The notes: generated from the sequence alone by a model not told the origin. DNA of 64,000 nucleotides from Oxytricha trifallax (GCA_000711775.1 ARYC01017161.1:62001-126000); one strand, 5' to 3'. Numbered from the stretch's first letter, positions 1 to 10,900 are shown. Numbers and translations are program-made.

Positions 1-282
1 CAATAGATCCTACGCATGCATCGGACAGATTCTTAATCAAAATACTCGTTTAGTTCTTCGCTTGAACAGACCCGCATTTACACATAAATTGATAGTATAA
101 TTGAATTATACCCCTAAATATTAAGTTTATACTACAACACCTAATATAAATAATGTAAAATATGATTCTAGTAATGCATATTCTGCTTGCATGAAGAATA
201 TCATGGCAGTGGATACGAGAGTCCACACAGCGTTGATGGCTTCTAGTTCACTATATACAGTGTTTGAATAAGGTCCAGGCAT
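1..282 (-). CDS. Ammonium transporter (Amt/Mep/Rh), N-terminal part, runs off the left edge
   Basis: Two coding pieces on the minus strand give the N terminus of an Amt/Mep/Rh ammonium channel, a membrane protein that passes NH3/NH4+. The start is the ATG at 282, reading MPGPYSNTVYSELEAINAVW, then a first membrane helix ending IFFMQAEYALLE. After an 89-bp AT-rich IES the frame resumes as CGSVQAKNQTSILIKNLSDA, the conserved segment after helix 1. Joining across the shared triplet AAT gives LLECGSVQAKN without a break. The part seen is intact, unlike its neighbour at 769-2444. The rest of the gene lies left of the window. The family call rests on conserved sequence; transport of ammonium is from family knowledge. 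Confidence 0.85.
76..167 (-). other. IES inside the ammonium transporter, AAT pointer
   Basis: About 89 bp of very AT-rich DNA separates two in-frame pieces of the transporter. The triplet ATT (AAT on the coding strand) occurs at both junctions (76-78 and 165-167), so removing one copy plus the intervening DNA restores LLECGSV. This is the expected form of a nonscrambled IES with a short pointer. Confidence 0.75.
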
Positions 283-768
283 TTTTCTGTTTCCCTTTAC
301 TTACTTGCTTATTAATTTACTTTATATTATAAGAACTCGTATAACAATTATTATATTTCGCTGTGTTATTAGCACTACTCTTTTATTATAGATTTAATCA
401 GTTCAATAATAAATTACTCAGGATTTTATGCGAAAATTAACGATTAACATTTTAAAATATGCTATTAAAAACACTACGTATCAAGATATTATTCGGATAA
501 GATTTATGATGATTTATAATTACTGATGAGTCTTTTAACTCATTCATAAACTATGCAATTTCTAATAGCATCTATTTAAATATGATTTAATTAATAAATT
601 ATTTAAAATAATATTATAATAATTAAGTGTTTACTTGAATCTGCCCTCTTCATGGCCTGCTCCTAGTTTCTTGCTGTAAACCATTGTAATAAACAAAATT
701 AATAGAAAATAGTTGGACCTTCATCTGAACCAGTTTAATTGTCATTTCTATTTAATGAATTTCTAACA
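283..768. other. Intergenic AT-rich spacer between the two transporter genes
   Basis: AT-rich sequence with no conserved frame on either strand. It lies upstream of the first transporter and downstream of the stop codon of the second, so it should hold both a promoter and a 3' end, but I see no clear motif. Confidence 0.5.
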
Positions 769-2444
769 TCAGTTTGGAGCATGCTTATCTTTGCTCTGAA
801 TGACTGTACAGCTGAGCAGTTTAGAGTTCTTCGCTTACTCCTCTTAACTCTGAAATAAATCAATAAATATATTTCTCTATTAATCATGAATTATATTTAT
901 TAGTTTATCTAAACCTACAACTTCAATCTCCTTTGGTACTCTTAGTAAATCTAAACGCTTCATAAGAAGGAAGAAGGGTAAAGTTAATAGCTGTAACCCA
1001 AATTGCGATTGAGCTGCTCCTATAAGCTAGAAACTTAATTATTTAATCACTAAGGCTCCATTATAGAACAATCCAGCCTCATTGTTGAAAAAGGCTACAG
1101 CCAAGACACCCCAAGTACCTCCTCCTAAATGGACTACAACTGCTTCTAAAGGATCGTCAATATTGAATTTTTAAAGTAGTAAGCAACCTACTGAATAAAA
1201 TGTAGATGCAATTGTTCCTATTAAGAATGCAGACCATACTTCAATCTTATCGCAAGAAGCTGTGCACGAACCAAGCCAACAATAATGCCGTTGCAAATTA
1301 TGCCAGGATCGTATCTTGATACAAAAGAGTATGTTTTACAGATTCTTGGTTTGAAATATATAGCTAAGAGTCCTCCTGTAGATGCTGATATAACATTGCA
1401 CATTATTACTTTTGCTGGGCCATTTTTCCTATAAATAAACATCGCCGCACTACCACCATTAAAGAATAGCCAACATACCCAAAGTAAAAGAGTTCCCGTT
1501 ACTATGAGGGCAGGATTATGTGCTCTGAATTCTGGTTATTAAACAGAAATCCATTCTTTGAATGCTTCTTAGTAATCTCCTTTTATTTTACATGCTTTAA
1601 AACCTGCTTGAATTCATGATTGTCCCAATGAATGCTATATATTCCTGCTGATCAAACATAGTGATCAACGTCTTCGATCGTTCCATCTGTAATTTGTTGT
1701 CTTCTAAGCTTTACTTTGCCATATCTCTCTCCTAGTATTATAGGGCCCCAAACTGCACAAACTCCACCAACCGTATGCGCGACACCTGATCCTGCAAAAT
1801 CAATGAAACCTAGTTCTTTAAGCCAACCATGACCCCAAAATTTTTCAGCCCAAATCCATGATACTACAACTGGATAGATAAATCTTGTCATTAAAAATGG
1901 AAGCAGAGATATGTTGCTAGTTGGCATTTCACGCAAAGAGCTCCTGAGACTATAGGAGCTGAAGTTGCAGCGAAGGAATTTTAGAATATCCACCATTTAT
2001 AGTTATCTTCCTTCATTTTTGAGAATCCACTAGATGCAAAATATTTTGGATCAAACCCAATGACATAATCTAAACATAAAAAACAAATTTCTAATTTACT
2101 GTCATTTTTTCGTATCAATTATTTGAATTCACATTACCGAAAGCAAAACCTACAAGCCAAAATCCAATGTATCCAATGGCAGAATCACACAAATTCTTTA
2201 TCAATATACTCTGTGCATTTTTCAATCTGAAACTTCATACTTCAACCAGTGCTAATCCACTCTAAATAAAGAATATCATGGCAGTAGCCACAAGTGTCCA
2301 CACTATTTCTATTGCATCTTTTGTTTCATATATATCATTTTCATAAGATTCGAATTTATGGTTCGTTAAATTACTGAGAGTCCCATTTATTATTGATGTA
2401 GTGAGGATCCCAATTATTTACTCGGATGTAGTGTTCTCTGTCAT
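769..2444 (-). pseudogene. Second ammonium transporter copy, with frameshifts and in-frame TGA
   Basis: Nearly full-length Amt/Mep/Rh homologue from ATG at 2444 to TGA at 769. Family landmarks are clear: VWTLVATAMIFFIQSGLALVE, ILIKNLCDSAIGYIGFWLVG, the signature DFAGSGVAHTVGG, LLLWVCWLFFNGG, CNGIIVGLV, and [20 protein letters not shown], followed by a hydrophilic tail. The frame is broken: an in-frame TGA after LALVE (where the sibling gene has LLECGSV), another TGA after HY-V near 1,650, and single-base shifts near 1,905 and 1,285. It sits head-to-tail behind the other transporter copy, so this is probably a tandem duplicate that decayed. Assembly indels are the alternative explanation. The intact equivalents of the broken sites in the first copy favour decay. 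Confidence 0.75.
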
Positions 2445-4100
2445 GTTTATTGTTCTAATTAATTTTATCCAAGAAGAATTTTATAATTGATTTATATAAT
2501 ACAGTATTTAAAATAGCATCTTCTTGGCAATATTAGCTATAAAATAATAAACTAGTAATTATAATTAATAGTTAATGAGCATTCTCAAATTAATTTTATA
2601 TTATCAATATTTAATAATTCAGTAATCTAGTCATGATGTCATCGAATGAAATGAAGTGTGAGCAACAGCACAATACTAAAAGAATGAAAACCTATCAGGC
2701 TTTCAAAAGTAGCTCTATTTAAATCACATGTTGAAAAGTAAAATTTATATTGATGTAGAAAGATGGCTCCAGAATTTCGAATAAATTCTAGTTAAATAAA
2801 CACCCTAAGAGGCGCTGTTTGTAGGATAGTAGTCATTTCCTTTGTCATGATTATTGTTCCTTCTTTAAGTAAGAGAAAATAAATCCTTGTTGCTGATTCC
2901 CACTGTTCCAGTAATTTTATTTTTTAAGGCTTGGCATAAGTTTCATTCCACACCAATAAAACAAGAACGAATCTTAAGGGCTTACTCAACCATGAAACCA
3001 GGCGGTTTATAAATGTCAGAGAAGCCTCATGCCACCCAATTATTGTCCGAAAAAAACTTCCTTGCCATGTGATTGATGGATTATTGCCTGAAACTCTGCA
3101 AAATTTCCCCTAATAGTTTATTATTAACAAGGACCTTCCTTTGCCTTATAGAAATCCTCTCTAAAACTTTTTTATCTGTAACTATTAAACTAGATAGTTT
3201 TTAAAAAGTCAGACTGGTGAATGATTTCTCTTTGTATAACCTTATCGCTAAGCCCAATCAGATGCGTAATTCTTTCAATAATTTTAGCTAAGAATAGAAA
3301 AGAATTTTAATAATTTAATTCAAGAAATATCTGAAGTATTAACATTCCATCATTATTGTCTATTATCTCTTAAATCATATGCTAAATAACATATAATATT
3401 ATTTATAAAGGTGCTTGCTTTAGTTGAATGAATAATGAATATTAATGTCAATATTATAGTTATTTTTTTAAAAAAAAATTTCAATTAATTAAAAAATGAT
3501 TAATTCAATTATTTATTAAAATATTAGTATTTCTAATAATTCTAAAATAAATTAATATTTTATTACAGATCACCCATTTTAGAAAGATTTCTCTTATGAA
3601 ATAATAGTTTCTTAATCAATTAAATTACCGAGATGTTTTATTTTTAATTAACTCTCATAATCTTTCAGTATTTTTAGTTTTCCTCAAATATTCCATAAAA
3701 TAAAACTCATCTTAGCATTCACATCCATAAATTTATTTTAATGCATTAACTTTTGAATATTAGGAAAAAATTTTAAAACCTCAAACAAAATTATTACTTA
3801 TTGATAAATTATTATAATCTAATGACCTGATCTCATTGCGTTTAGGTTATCGTAACAATAAATATAGAGACAGATAATTCATCTCATAACTTTTTTAAAA
3901 AATATTCCAAAAAGCTAGTACTTCAGAGACAGATTGCAGAGGGATTCCGTGATTAGCGACAGGCAATCGAAAGGGATAGGTGGGCAGAAAGAGAAAAGTG
4001 CATAAGACACAGCGGAAATGACATATGAAGAAGATGATAATCACAATGAATGAAAATGAGCAGAGTAATTAATTAATTAAACTATTCACTACACTTCATT
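2445..4100. other. AT-rich germline spacer with one less AT-rich stretch of unknown origin
   Basis: From about 3211 down to 2644 the minus strand is open for roughly 190 codons under TAA/TAG=Gln and is less AT-rich than its surroundings (reading for example ITWQGSFFRTIIGWHEASLT). I do not recognise it, and an open frame of that length is only mildly unlikely when TGA is the sole stop. The rest, 3,240-4,050, is AT-rich with no coding signal. It could be old transposon or eroded coding DNA. Confidence 0.3.
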
Positions 4101-4104
4101 TGTT

Positions 4105-4263
4105 TTTGTACATTTCTCTCTCTATTTTATTTGTACATTAAAAAAAGCAAAGAGTTTTGTATTGTACAATTGATCATTGTACATTTCAGTAACTGTGCAC
4201 TTTAGACAGTGATTTAGTGTTAGAGGCATGTGTACAATTGTATAATTTCACTTTTTGTACATT
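4105..4263. repeat. Cluster of six TGTACA palindromes
   Basis: Six copies of TTGTACA or GTGTACA within about 160 bp (near 4106, 4131, 4162, 4178, 4230, 4255), mostly followed by ATTT or ATT. It lies just inside the orphan terminal repeat at 4340-4465. The terminal repeats of the 2-kb element at 7739-9764 also contain TTGTACA. This suggests a subterminal protein-binding array of a related element. Confidence 0.45.
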
Positions 4264-4339
4264 TAACATTTTATAGAGTAATTATAAGGCAATTAATTGA
4301 ACAATGCACAATTTTACAGTTAAAATGTCTTGATTAAAT

Positions 4340-4465
4340 TTTTAATAACTTTAAATCAAATTAGTATTAAAAGCTGCGCTAATAAGTGGCTGTTTCGCAT
4401 ACTGTTAAATTGATTCCAAATTTATTTTTCCAATTTCCCCAAATCAATTATATATTTAACAATAA
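4340..4465 (+). repeat. Orphan terminal repeat related to the 2-kb element
   Basis: This stretch matches the right terminal repeat of the element at 7739-9764: both contain AAAAGCTGCKCTAATA, a GCTGTT block, TTGATTC, a TTTTCC run and the end ATTTAACAATA. No partner repeat is visible to its left, so it is a solo end or a heavily decayed second copy. Confidence 0.6.
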
Positions 4466-4614
4466 TTAAATTAAAAATTTATAAAGTAATAAAATGATAA
4501 AATTATCATGCATATGTTTTAACCAAAGAGCAATTTATGCCATCCATAAAGTAAGATTTTTTAAAATTTCAAAAATTATTTAGTAATCTAAATAACTATA
4601 ATTGCTATTTTTAA

Positions 4615-4945
4615 ATGTATTGTAATAGCAGGTTTTTCAAAGTTTTATTTATTCTAGTGAAAATTCTCAAATAAATTTATCAAATTACTCATATCTTAAT
4701 CTGAAGTATTTAAAATATAAGAAGGAATAGTTTTAATCAAACTATAAAGGTATATTAATCAAAGTAAATTTCTCGAAGTATATAGATCAATCTAATTTTT
4801 AATTTATGAGTGAACTTATATTTATTATAACTTTAATTTATAAATACTTCAGATAGATATGAGTAATTTGATAAATTTATTTAAACTTTTCACAAAAATA
4901 ATTTAAATTTTGAGAAACTTTCTATTCTAATACATTTAAAGCAAA
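4615..4945. repeat. Imperfect inverted repeat (foldback), ~100-bp arms
   Basis: Left arm 4,615-4,712 and right arm 4,841-4,945 are reverse complements at roughly 80% by eye. The best block is AATAAATTTATCAAATTACT followed by CATATCT and CTGAAGTATTTA, which recurs inverted on the right. The loop is about 130 bp. No ORF. Likely a MITE or foldback remnant in germline DNA. Confidence 0.65.
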
Positions 4946-5869
4946 TTAATAATAAAATGGATTGATTGTCTAATATGGCTGATATTTATTTAATTTTTGG
5001 AAATTATACAAATTTTGCTTATTCTTTAATCAAAAATAAATTATATTAATTAAATTCAAGGACCTGTTTTTCTGTCAGCAACTATTTGTATCTCTAAAAG
5101 TAATTTAAGAATAAGAATTAAATTAATTATTATAAGCAAAAATAAATTCTGAGTTAATAATAATAGTGCTTCGCATCTCCAAATTAAGCAAATTTTTCAA
5201 TTGTACAGAAAGAATTTTAACTATCGAAGAACATATCTTCCAATTAAGCTATATATTTTAATTTTAAATATTAATGAAGTATTAAGCTTTTTTACATCTG
5301 CTCATCAGGAGATTAGTTCAACCTTTTTATCACAAATTTAATTAGTTAAAGTAAAATTAAGTACTAAATGCAAATAAATTTTATAAAATTATTCTTTGCT
5401 TTTCTAAGATTAGCAAAGATACACAAATCCAATATCTCCTTCTCCAATTAATTTAGATATTGCTATTTCTACTTTTTGAGAAGGAACCTTTTACTTTAAA
5501 AGAATCTCCATATCTCTTATTAAATTCTTTTTATTTTTATAAGCGCTTATCCTATCCTAAATTTTATCAATATTTTCAAATTATATTTTTAATTCTTGAG
5601 TTATTTAAATAAATGATTATTAAGCACTTTTAAATTAATTTTTGAATATTTCTGATCAAGAAAAATCAACTTTAATTTCCAAGTCTTCAAGAAGTTATTC
5701 CTTTAATTAATGCAGAGAAGATTCTATTTTCATAAAGCTTTTACAAAAACTCTTTAATGAATAATCTTATTAATCTTATTTTCCATAAAGTTATTTACAA
5801 GTAGTTAATGAGTAATCTCAAATTAAATTTAACATATCACTGTTTAATACTAAAATCAAACCATCAATC
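4946..5869. other. AT-rich germline spacer
   Basis: Long AT-rich stretch without conserved reading frame, tandem repeat or GC-rich block that I could detect. Probably eliminated sequence. Confidence 0.5.
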
Positions 5870-6125
5870 TTAGTTGTGACGTAGACGGATCTGAGTGATT
5901 CGACTTGTCAATCCGTGACGTATTTCGTTGTGAAGACCAAAAACTCCGAAAAACCACCCCGCTTCCCATTCCACATCACTCCAAACCGAGATGCATCCGA
6001 AGTAAGAGCCCCTGTTGTTAGTGCATTTCTGCAGTAACGGCGGTGAGTACTTCCCGCAGAGCTCTGCGGCCTGTAAAAATTTAAAAAGAGGATGATGAAA
6101 ACTCTTATCAAGTCCCACCGCTGTT
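5870..6125. other. GC-rich island of unknown origin with a 16-bp perfect palindrome
   Basis: About 250 bp near 50% GC, sharply bounded by AT-rich DNA. It holds the perfect palindrome CCGCAGAGCTCTGCGG at 6,054-6,069. The minus strand is open in two frames over most of the island, but neither translation resembles a family I know, and no tRNA or rRNA fold is apparent. It could be an orphan MDS, an exon of an unknown gene, or transferred DNA. Confidence 0.4.
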
Positions 6126-6267
6126 GAGAATCAATTTAAGCCATTATCATTGGCATTTTTATTTATTTATATAATTAAAATTAATTTAAATAATATATTA
6201 AATTCAATCTTTTTCAAATCCTTTAGTGATAAAATTATGTTTTTTATATAAAAAGTCCATTAATCTT

Positions 6268-6666
6268 GGCGTCGGCAAATTTTAAAATTTGCCGACGGTT
6301 GCTGGCGATTTCATTATTTTAAATAACATATTAAAAATTTATCTATCAGTATAAAGTAAGTTTAGGATTCAAAATCCCTTTTAACTATTAGAAATCCTTA
6401 TGGATCTATTTTAATCTATATTGAACTTTGAAAACTAAAAATAGAATAAAACTAGGTAAGACTTCCGTAAAAATATTATTATAGAATGTCTAAAGGATGC
6501 TTTTGTAATTCCTTAAAGATAAGTATAAATCTAAAAGGATTTACAGATATCAAAATGATTTTTGAATCATGATTTTAAGTTTAATTAATGTATTAATTCA
6601 TGTATTAAATTAAATTATTTAACAATCGCCAGCAACCGTCGGCAAATTTTATATTTTGCCGACGCC
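6268..6666. mobile_element. MITE-like element with compound palindromic ends, 399 bp
   Basis: The ends are about 42-bp inverted repeats. The left end reads GGCGTCGGCAAATTT-TAAAATTTGCCGACGG then TTGCTGGCGAT; the right end is its mirror image (ATCGCCAGCAACCG, then CGTCGGCAAAT and back to GCCGACGCC). Each terminal repeat is therefore itself a hairpin, and the two pair with each other as well. The 315-bp interior is AT-rich and non-coding. There is no clear target-site duplication. No source element is in the window. The structure is seen directly; mobility is inferred. Confidence 0.75.
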
Positions 6667-6814
6667 TATACTAAATAATTATATTAATTTTATATTAAGA
6701 TTAGTAATTTTATAGATTAAGTATAACTAATCACAGAGATTTAAATATATTAGCTTAAAAAATATATAATAGGAAAAATGAAAAATGTCATGGTTCTTAT
6801 TAAATTTTGTATCT

Positions 6815-7165
6815 GTTCTTTCGCTGTGGCAGCCTCATAACCGAACTTGATGTGGAAGAAAATATCTTATCGTTGACTTCCCTGGCTTTCATCTTCTCAC
6901 TGTTGAAGGCTGAGCATCGCCTTTCATCCCACTCCCTACTACCTTGAAACTGAACTCACGCCAGGTAGCTCATCTAATGCAGGGAAATCCTTAGCGTGCA
7001 GTCAACTCGAGGAGTTTAGGAACTGACAGATTGAACCCAGCCGACTGGCCCCTAATGCAGTGAACCCAGCAACCCCCCGTTTACCCTCAGCAGGCCTCAG
7101 TATACTAGAAGTTTTATTAGAAAGTCCTGACTGAGATTGGTACATCACCCAGCAATAAACTTTCT
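6815..7165. other. Second GC-rich island, possible minus-strand coding segment
   Basis: About 350 bp far richer in GC than its surroundings, with sharp edges. On the minus strand an ATG at 7,145 opens a 47-codon frame (MYQSQSGLSNKTSSILRPAE and on) ending at TGA near 7,000; the remaining 180 bp stays GC-rich but has TGAs in all frames I checked. Not recognised. Could be an exon or MDS of an unknown gene, or a structured RNA. Confidence 0.35.
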
Positions 7166-7738
7166 AATTTTCTAATATTTATTTTTTGGTAAAATTAGTA
7201 TAATTTCTTCGTAAATTTTCTAAAATGATAATTTATTGTATATCTCAATATAAACAAAAATAATTATTTGAATTTTATTAAAACTTCCTCAAATTTATAC
7301 TTTTTCTATAACATGAAAAACAATTGTTTTATTATTTTTTTAATTTAATAAAAATTATTACCTAAGTTTTAAATTTATTTTTTATTAAATTTAACAATAA
7401 TATTATTGATAAAAAGGTATCTTTATGTTTATGAAATTTTTTTAAATCCTCAATTCATTAGTTTTACAACTTATTTAGATATTAGAGCATCCTTGAACTT
7501 CGAGATTTGATAACTTTTTGCCATTTGAAATTAATAAATAGTACTCTTATATTGTCTTAGCGTCTTGTAAAAATGGGTGTTACACTATATCTATTACTTT
7601 TATCCTTTAATTTTTTTTGATTTTTATCATTTATTTAATTAAGTCAATGAAATTTTAGGAATAACTATTCTCATTTTTAAAGCAAGGGATCCAAGAATTA
7701 TCAGATATTTCTAGGATTTTAGGGAACTCTTAAGTTAA
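7166..7738. other. AT-rich spacer
   Basis: No frame, repeat or GC-rich block recognised. Flanks the left end of the 2-kb element. Confidence 0.5.
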
Positions 7739-9764
7739 TATTGTTAAAGTAAATTTGATTCGGGAAAATTAAAAATAAATATATTTCTAGTTAACTGTAA
7801 GTGTAACAGCCATTTATTAGAGCAGCTTTTAATTCTAATCGTATTTAAAAAGATAAAATTACGCAGTAATTATGAAACTGAAATAAATTTTTTAAAAAGT
7901 GCGTTGTTTTGGCAAAAAAATGAAGGATTCATGAATTGTTCAATTAATTAAATTGTTAGAATAGTTTTTAATATTAAATATCATATAATTTAAATTGCAC
8001 AGTTTGTACATACATGTCAGACATAAACTATAAACTCTATATTCATAAAAGTGAACTAAAAGATTATTTTTAATTAATTAATTAATTAGAGATTACAAAT
8101 AAAAATACTAATGAAAAACTAATTAAAAAGAAACTCACAAGCGCTAAAGAGCTACATTATTTATCTTTTCAAATCGACGAAAATGACTGCATGTACAAGT
8201 TTGATTAAATTCTTAACATCTTCAAGGCACCACAAATAAATTTAGTCATATCATGATTCTCCACTATCGGTCAAAATTTCTAAATTCGCTTACAATTCAT
8301 CTCCATATGACAAAATTGGCATTTTAAAAGGATTATTTTAGAGGAAATTGCAACAGGGAGATCAATCAACTTATTCCAAAAAGGAGCCGCAATTATTGCA
8401 AAAGTGCAACTCATATAATTATTCAACATATTTAGAGAAGCTTAAGCTTATTTGCTGGAGATTCTAAAAGCTTCTATTATTTCCTAGAATTTACCAGGTC
8501 AGCTGTAATCTAGGAATATCTGTTTAATCGTTGATATGTATCGGAAGGGAGAAGTTACCAGTGTTGGAGATTTGTATTCAAAGTATTAGCACATGTCAGA
8601 TGTAATTGATGAAATAACCAAGAAGAAAAGTATAATTAATACAACACTCGAATTTGAAACAAAACTTAGAAAGAGACAATCGACTTCTACAAACTAAGCT
8701 TTATCATTTGATAAATTATCATCAAGATTCTCAAGCCAAGGGCCCCAATTTAAAAAGACTCACTGATCAAGATATCTACTATTGCGAGTTTTATGATGAT
8801 GTGGATAAACTGTACCAAGTCATATTTAGAAAATGTTACTAGAAGATTAATGTAGTCTTGTTCTATGGAGACAAACATTGGGAAGAGCACACTTTGATAA
8901 TATGCGCATAACATTTTTAGATGTGAAGAATTAAAGATAGTAATTATGCAGTATTACATTGAGGTAAATAAGATCTAGATTGAACCTCACCTGGTTACCA
9001 TGGGCAAGGTCAACTTGAATGCGTTTTTTCACCAAGACATGATTCAGAACGGTAATGTTTTCTTTAATGAGGACGCCTTCTTATATACCTTTATGAATTT
9101 TAGTGAAGATATTAGATATAAAGGGAATCCAGGTCTTGTGATTTCATACCAAGATACCTCACCAGGATACCCTTCATTGTTAAATGTCCATTCAGGACTA
9201 GTACTGTGCCCAGAGGTCATTAATAGCGTGACAAAAAACGCAGTTAAATTTTCATTGAAGGAAAAGATCTTAACATAATATTTCTTTGATAGACTGTAAA
9301 AGGATGAAAAGATATACCTTGAATACAATTACAAAGATAATAATTCAGTTTTAGAGGAAGATCTAGAAATAACTAACGAATGAGAAGGTGAGAAGCAGAT
9401 AACTGATTTCTTAATATAAACAAATGAAATCAAAATTAATTATACATCTCAAAGTAATTAATTAATAATAATCATTTAGTTCACTTTTCTAAATGTGGAG
9501 TTTATGTCAGATATGAATTTTACGATTTAAAATTTTTAAATTATTCTAATAATTTAATTAATTGTACAATTAAGAATCCTTCATTTTTCAGGCTAAAGAT
9601 ACCACGTTTTTAAATTTAATTTTAATTTCTTAATTAATACGTAATTTTATCTTTTTAAAAACGATTAAAATTAAAAGCTGCTCTAATAGATAGCTGTTAC
9701 ATCTACAGTTTACTTGATTCTATATTTTTTTTTAATTTTCCCGAATCAAATTTATTTAACAATA
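7739..9764 (+). mobile_element. 2.0-kb element with ~330-bp terminal inverted repeats and one ORF
   Basis: The left repeat (7,739 to about 8,095) and the right repeat (about 9,438 to 9,764) are imperfect inverted copies. Matched blocks read from the outside in include TATTGTT, TTTGATTCGGGAAAATTAA, AACAGC...TATTAGAGCAGCTTTTAA, a TGAAGGATTC block and AGTGAACTAAA. Between them lies one plus-strand gene (8,312-9,383). A further terminal repeat of the same type stands alone at 4,340-4,465, so the family is repetitive. I see no DDE transposase signature. It differs from TBEs in size, ends and gene content. Target-site duplication is not evident. Confidence 0.75.
8312..9383 (+). CDS. Unknown protein of the 2-kb inverted-repeat element (two frameshifts)
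   Basis: With TAA/TAG=Gln, three overlapping frames give one coherent protein of about 350 residues ending at TGA 9,381. The N-terminal part reads AAIIAKVQLIQLFNIFREAQ and VDMYRKGEVTSVGDLYSKYQ. One shift near 8,655 leads to NLERDNRLLQTKLYHLINYH and DQDIYYCEFYDDVDKLYQVI; an extra T near 8,915 leads into CEELKIVIMQYYIEVNKI, then MGKVNLNAFFHQDMIQNGNV. The protein is mixed alpha/beta, without membrane segments or a family signature I know. No ATG is visible near the upstream TGA (about 8,309), so the start is uncertain. As the only gene of the element it may act in mobilisation, but that is inference. Confidence 0.6.
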
Positions 9765-9919
9765 AGAGTGCAAATGTTATCCCAAGAGAATTAAAATACA
9801 AAATCTTAGAAAAAAAATCCATTTGTATTTTAAAATAAAAATATTACAAATTATCTTATTTATGCAATTTATTTAAACTTTTAAAAATTGAATAAATAAT
9901 ATGTCATTTTAAAGTTGGA

Positions 9920-10285
9920 TTTTTAATATAAATATCAGAAGAGTAGTCATAATCTTCTAGGTTTTTCATCTCTGGTGACATATATTGAGGTGTACCCTTA
10001 GGTATTGAATTTGTTGCAATCATTTTCTTAATTTCCTATTCCACTATTTTAGACTGGCTAAAGTCAATGAGCCTTAAGTGGTATAAATCCTCAACTAAGA
10101 TATTTTCAGGTTTAATGTCACGATGGATTATGTTTCTTGAGTGCATTTCATTTAGACCTATATATATCTGAGCAAGCCATTCTTTGGCGAGGGTTTCTGA
10201 AATTTACCAATTTAGTGTCTTTTTACAGTAGCTCAGCAAATCACCGTGCTTAGCTAGTTAATTTTTCATGATTGATTAATTTATA
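9920..10285 (-). CDS. Protein kinase catalytic-core segment (isolated MDS)
   Basis: Minus-strand segment with unmistakable protein-kinase motifs: WLAQIYIGLNEMHSRN, then IIHRDIKPENILV (catalytic loop with Asp, Lys and Asn intact), LRLIDFSQSK (DFG as DFS), GTPQYMSPEM (APE as SPE) and YDYSSDIY. N- and C-lobe ends are absent on both sides and the flanks turn AT-rich at once. So this is one macronuclear-destined segment of a Ser/Thr kinase gene whose other segments lie elsewhere, or an orphan fragment. It starts only about 150 bp from the 2-kb element. Confidence 0.8.
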
Positions 10286-10324
10286 TATGTATCATAATTT
10301 AAAAAAAAACTACTATAGATTGAT

Positions 10325-10823
10325 TTACTTTCAAATATGGATAAATTTTAATTTAAATAAAAAATTAAGTCATATAGTTTTGTAATGATCACATTTATAA
10401 CTTTAAAATAATTCATTTTTACAAAAAACCTTTAGGTTTAAATGAGTCATTAAATTCAAATGACACAAAAAGTCAAAATATTAACCTAAGTATTCCCTCA
10501 CCACTCCCAATAATTAATATAGATAGGACTTCGCTTAAGTCTTCAATCTACTCAATTGAATTACCAGACATTATTATTAATCAAGCAGCTTATCAAGATT
10601 AGCTATAATATAAAGAGTTGAAATTACATCAAGTATTAATTTTGCTTATAAATTATGCATTTATTTAATTATTTTTACCTTAGACTTTGTCTTATAATAA
10701 TTAATTGACATTAAAGCCAAAACAAAACAAAGATCCTAGTTGGAATTTAATGAAACTTAAACATGGTATAAGTGACATCTTTAAGAACTTACTAAGCAGT
10801 AAATAAATCAACAGTACATAATA
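10325..10823 (+). CDS. Unknown plus-strand coding segment with a 51-nt intron
   Basis: Open for about 165 codons under TAA/TAG=Gln, including PLGLNESLNSNDTKSQNINL and YSIELPDIIINQAAYQDQLQ. It is split by a candidate intron at 10,633-10,683 (GTATTA..CCTTAG), after which it reads KPKQNKDPSWNLMKLKHGIS. Frame stays open across the intron either way. No recognised domain. It runs antisense to and beside the kinase segment, so it belongs to a different gene. Start and end are not defined. Confidence 0.45.
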
Positions 10824-10826
10824 ATG

Positions 10827-10899
<73 letters not shown>
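10823..10899. repeat. (TAA)n microsatellite
   Basis: About 25 uninterrupted TAA/AAT units with one TGA unit near the left end. An open frame of poly-Tyr on the minus strand is an artefact of this repeat. Confidence 0.95.

Positions 10900-10900
<1 letters not shown>

Noticed and set aside
5870-7165. GC islands as tRNA, 5S rRNA, SRP or RNase P RNA
   Set aside because: I could not find the conserved loops or box sequences of these RNAs on either strand; no tRNA gene was recognised anywhere in the window.
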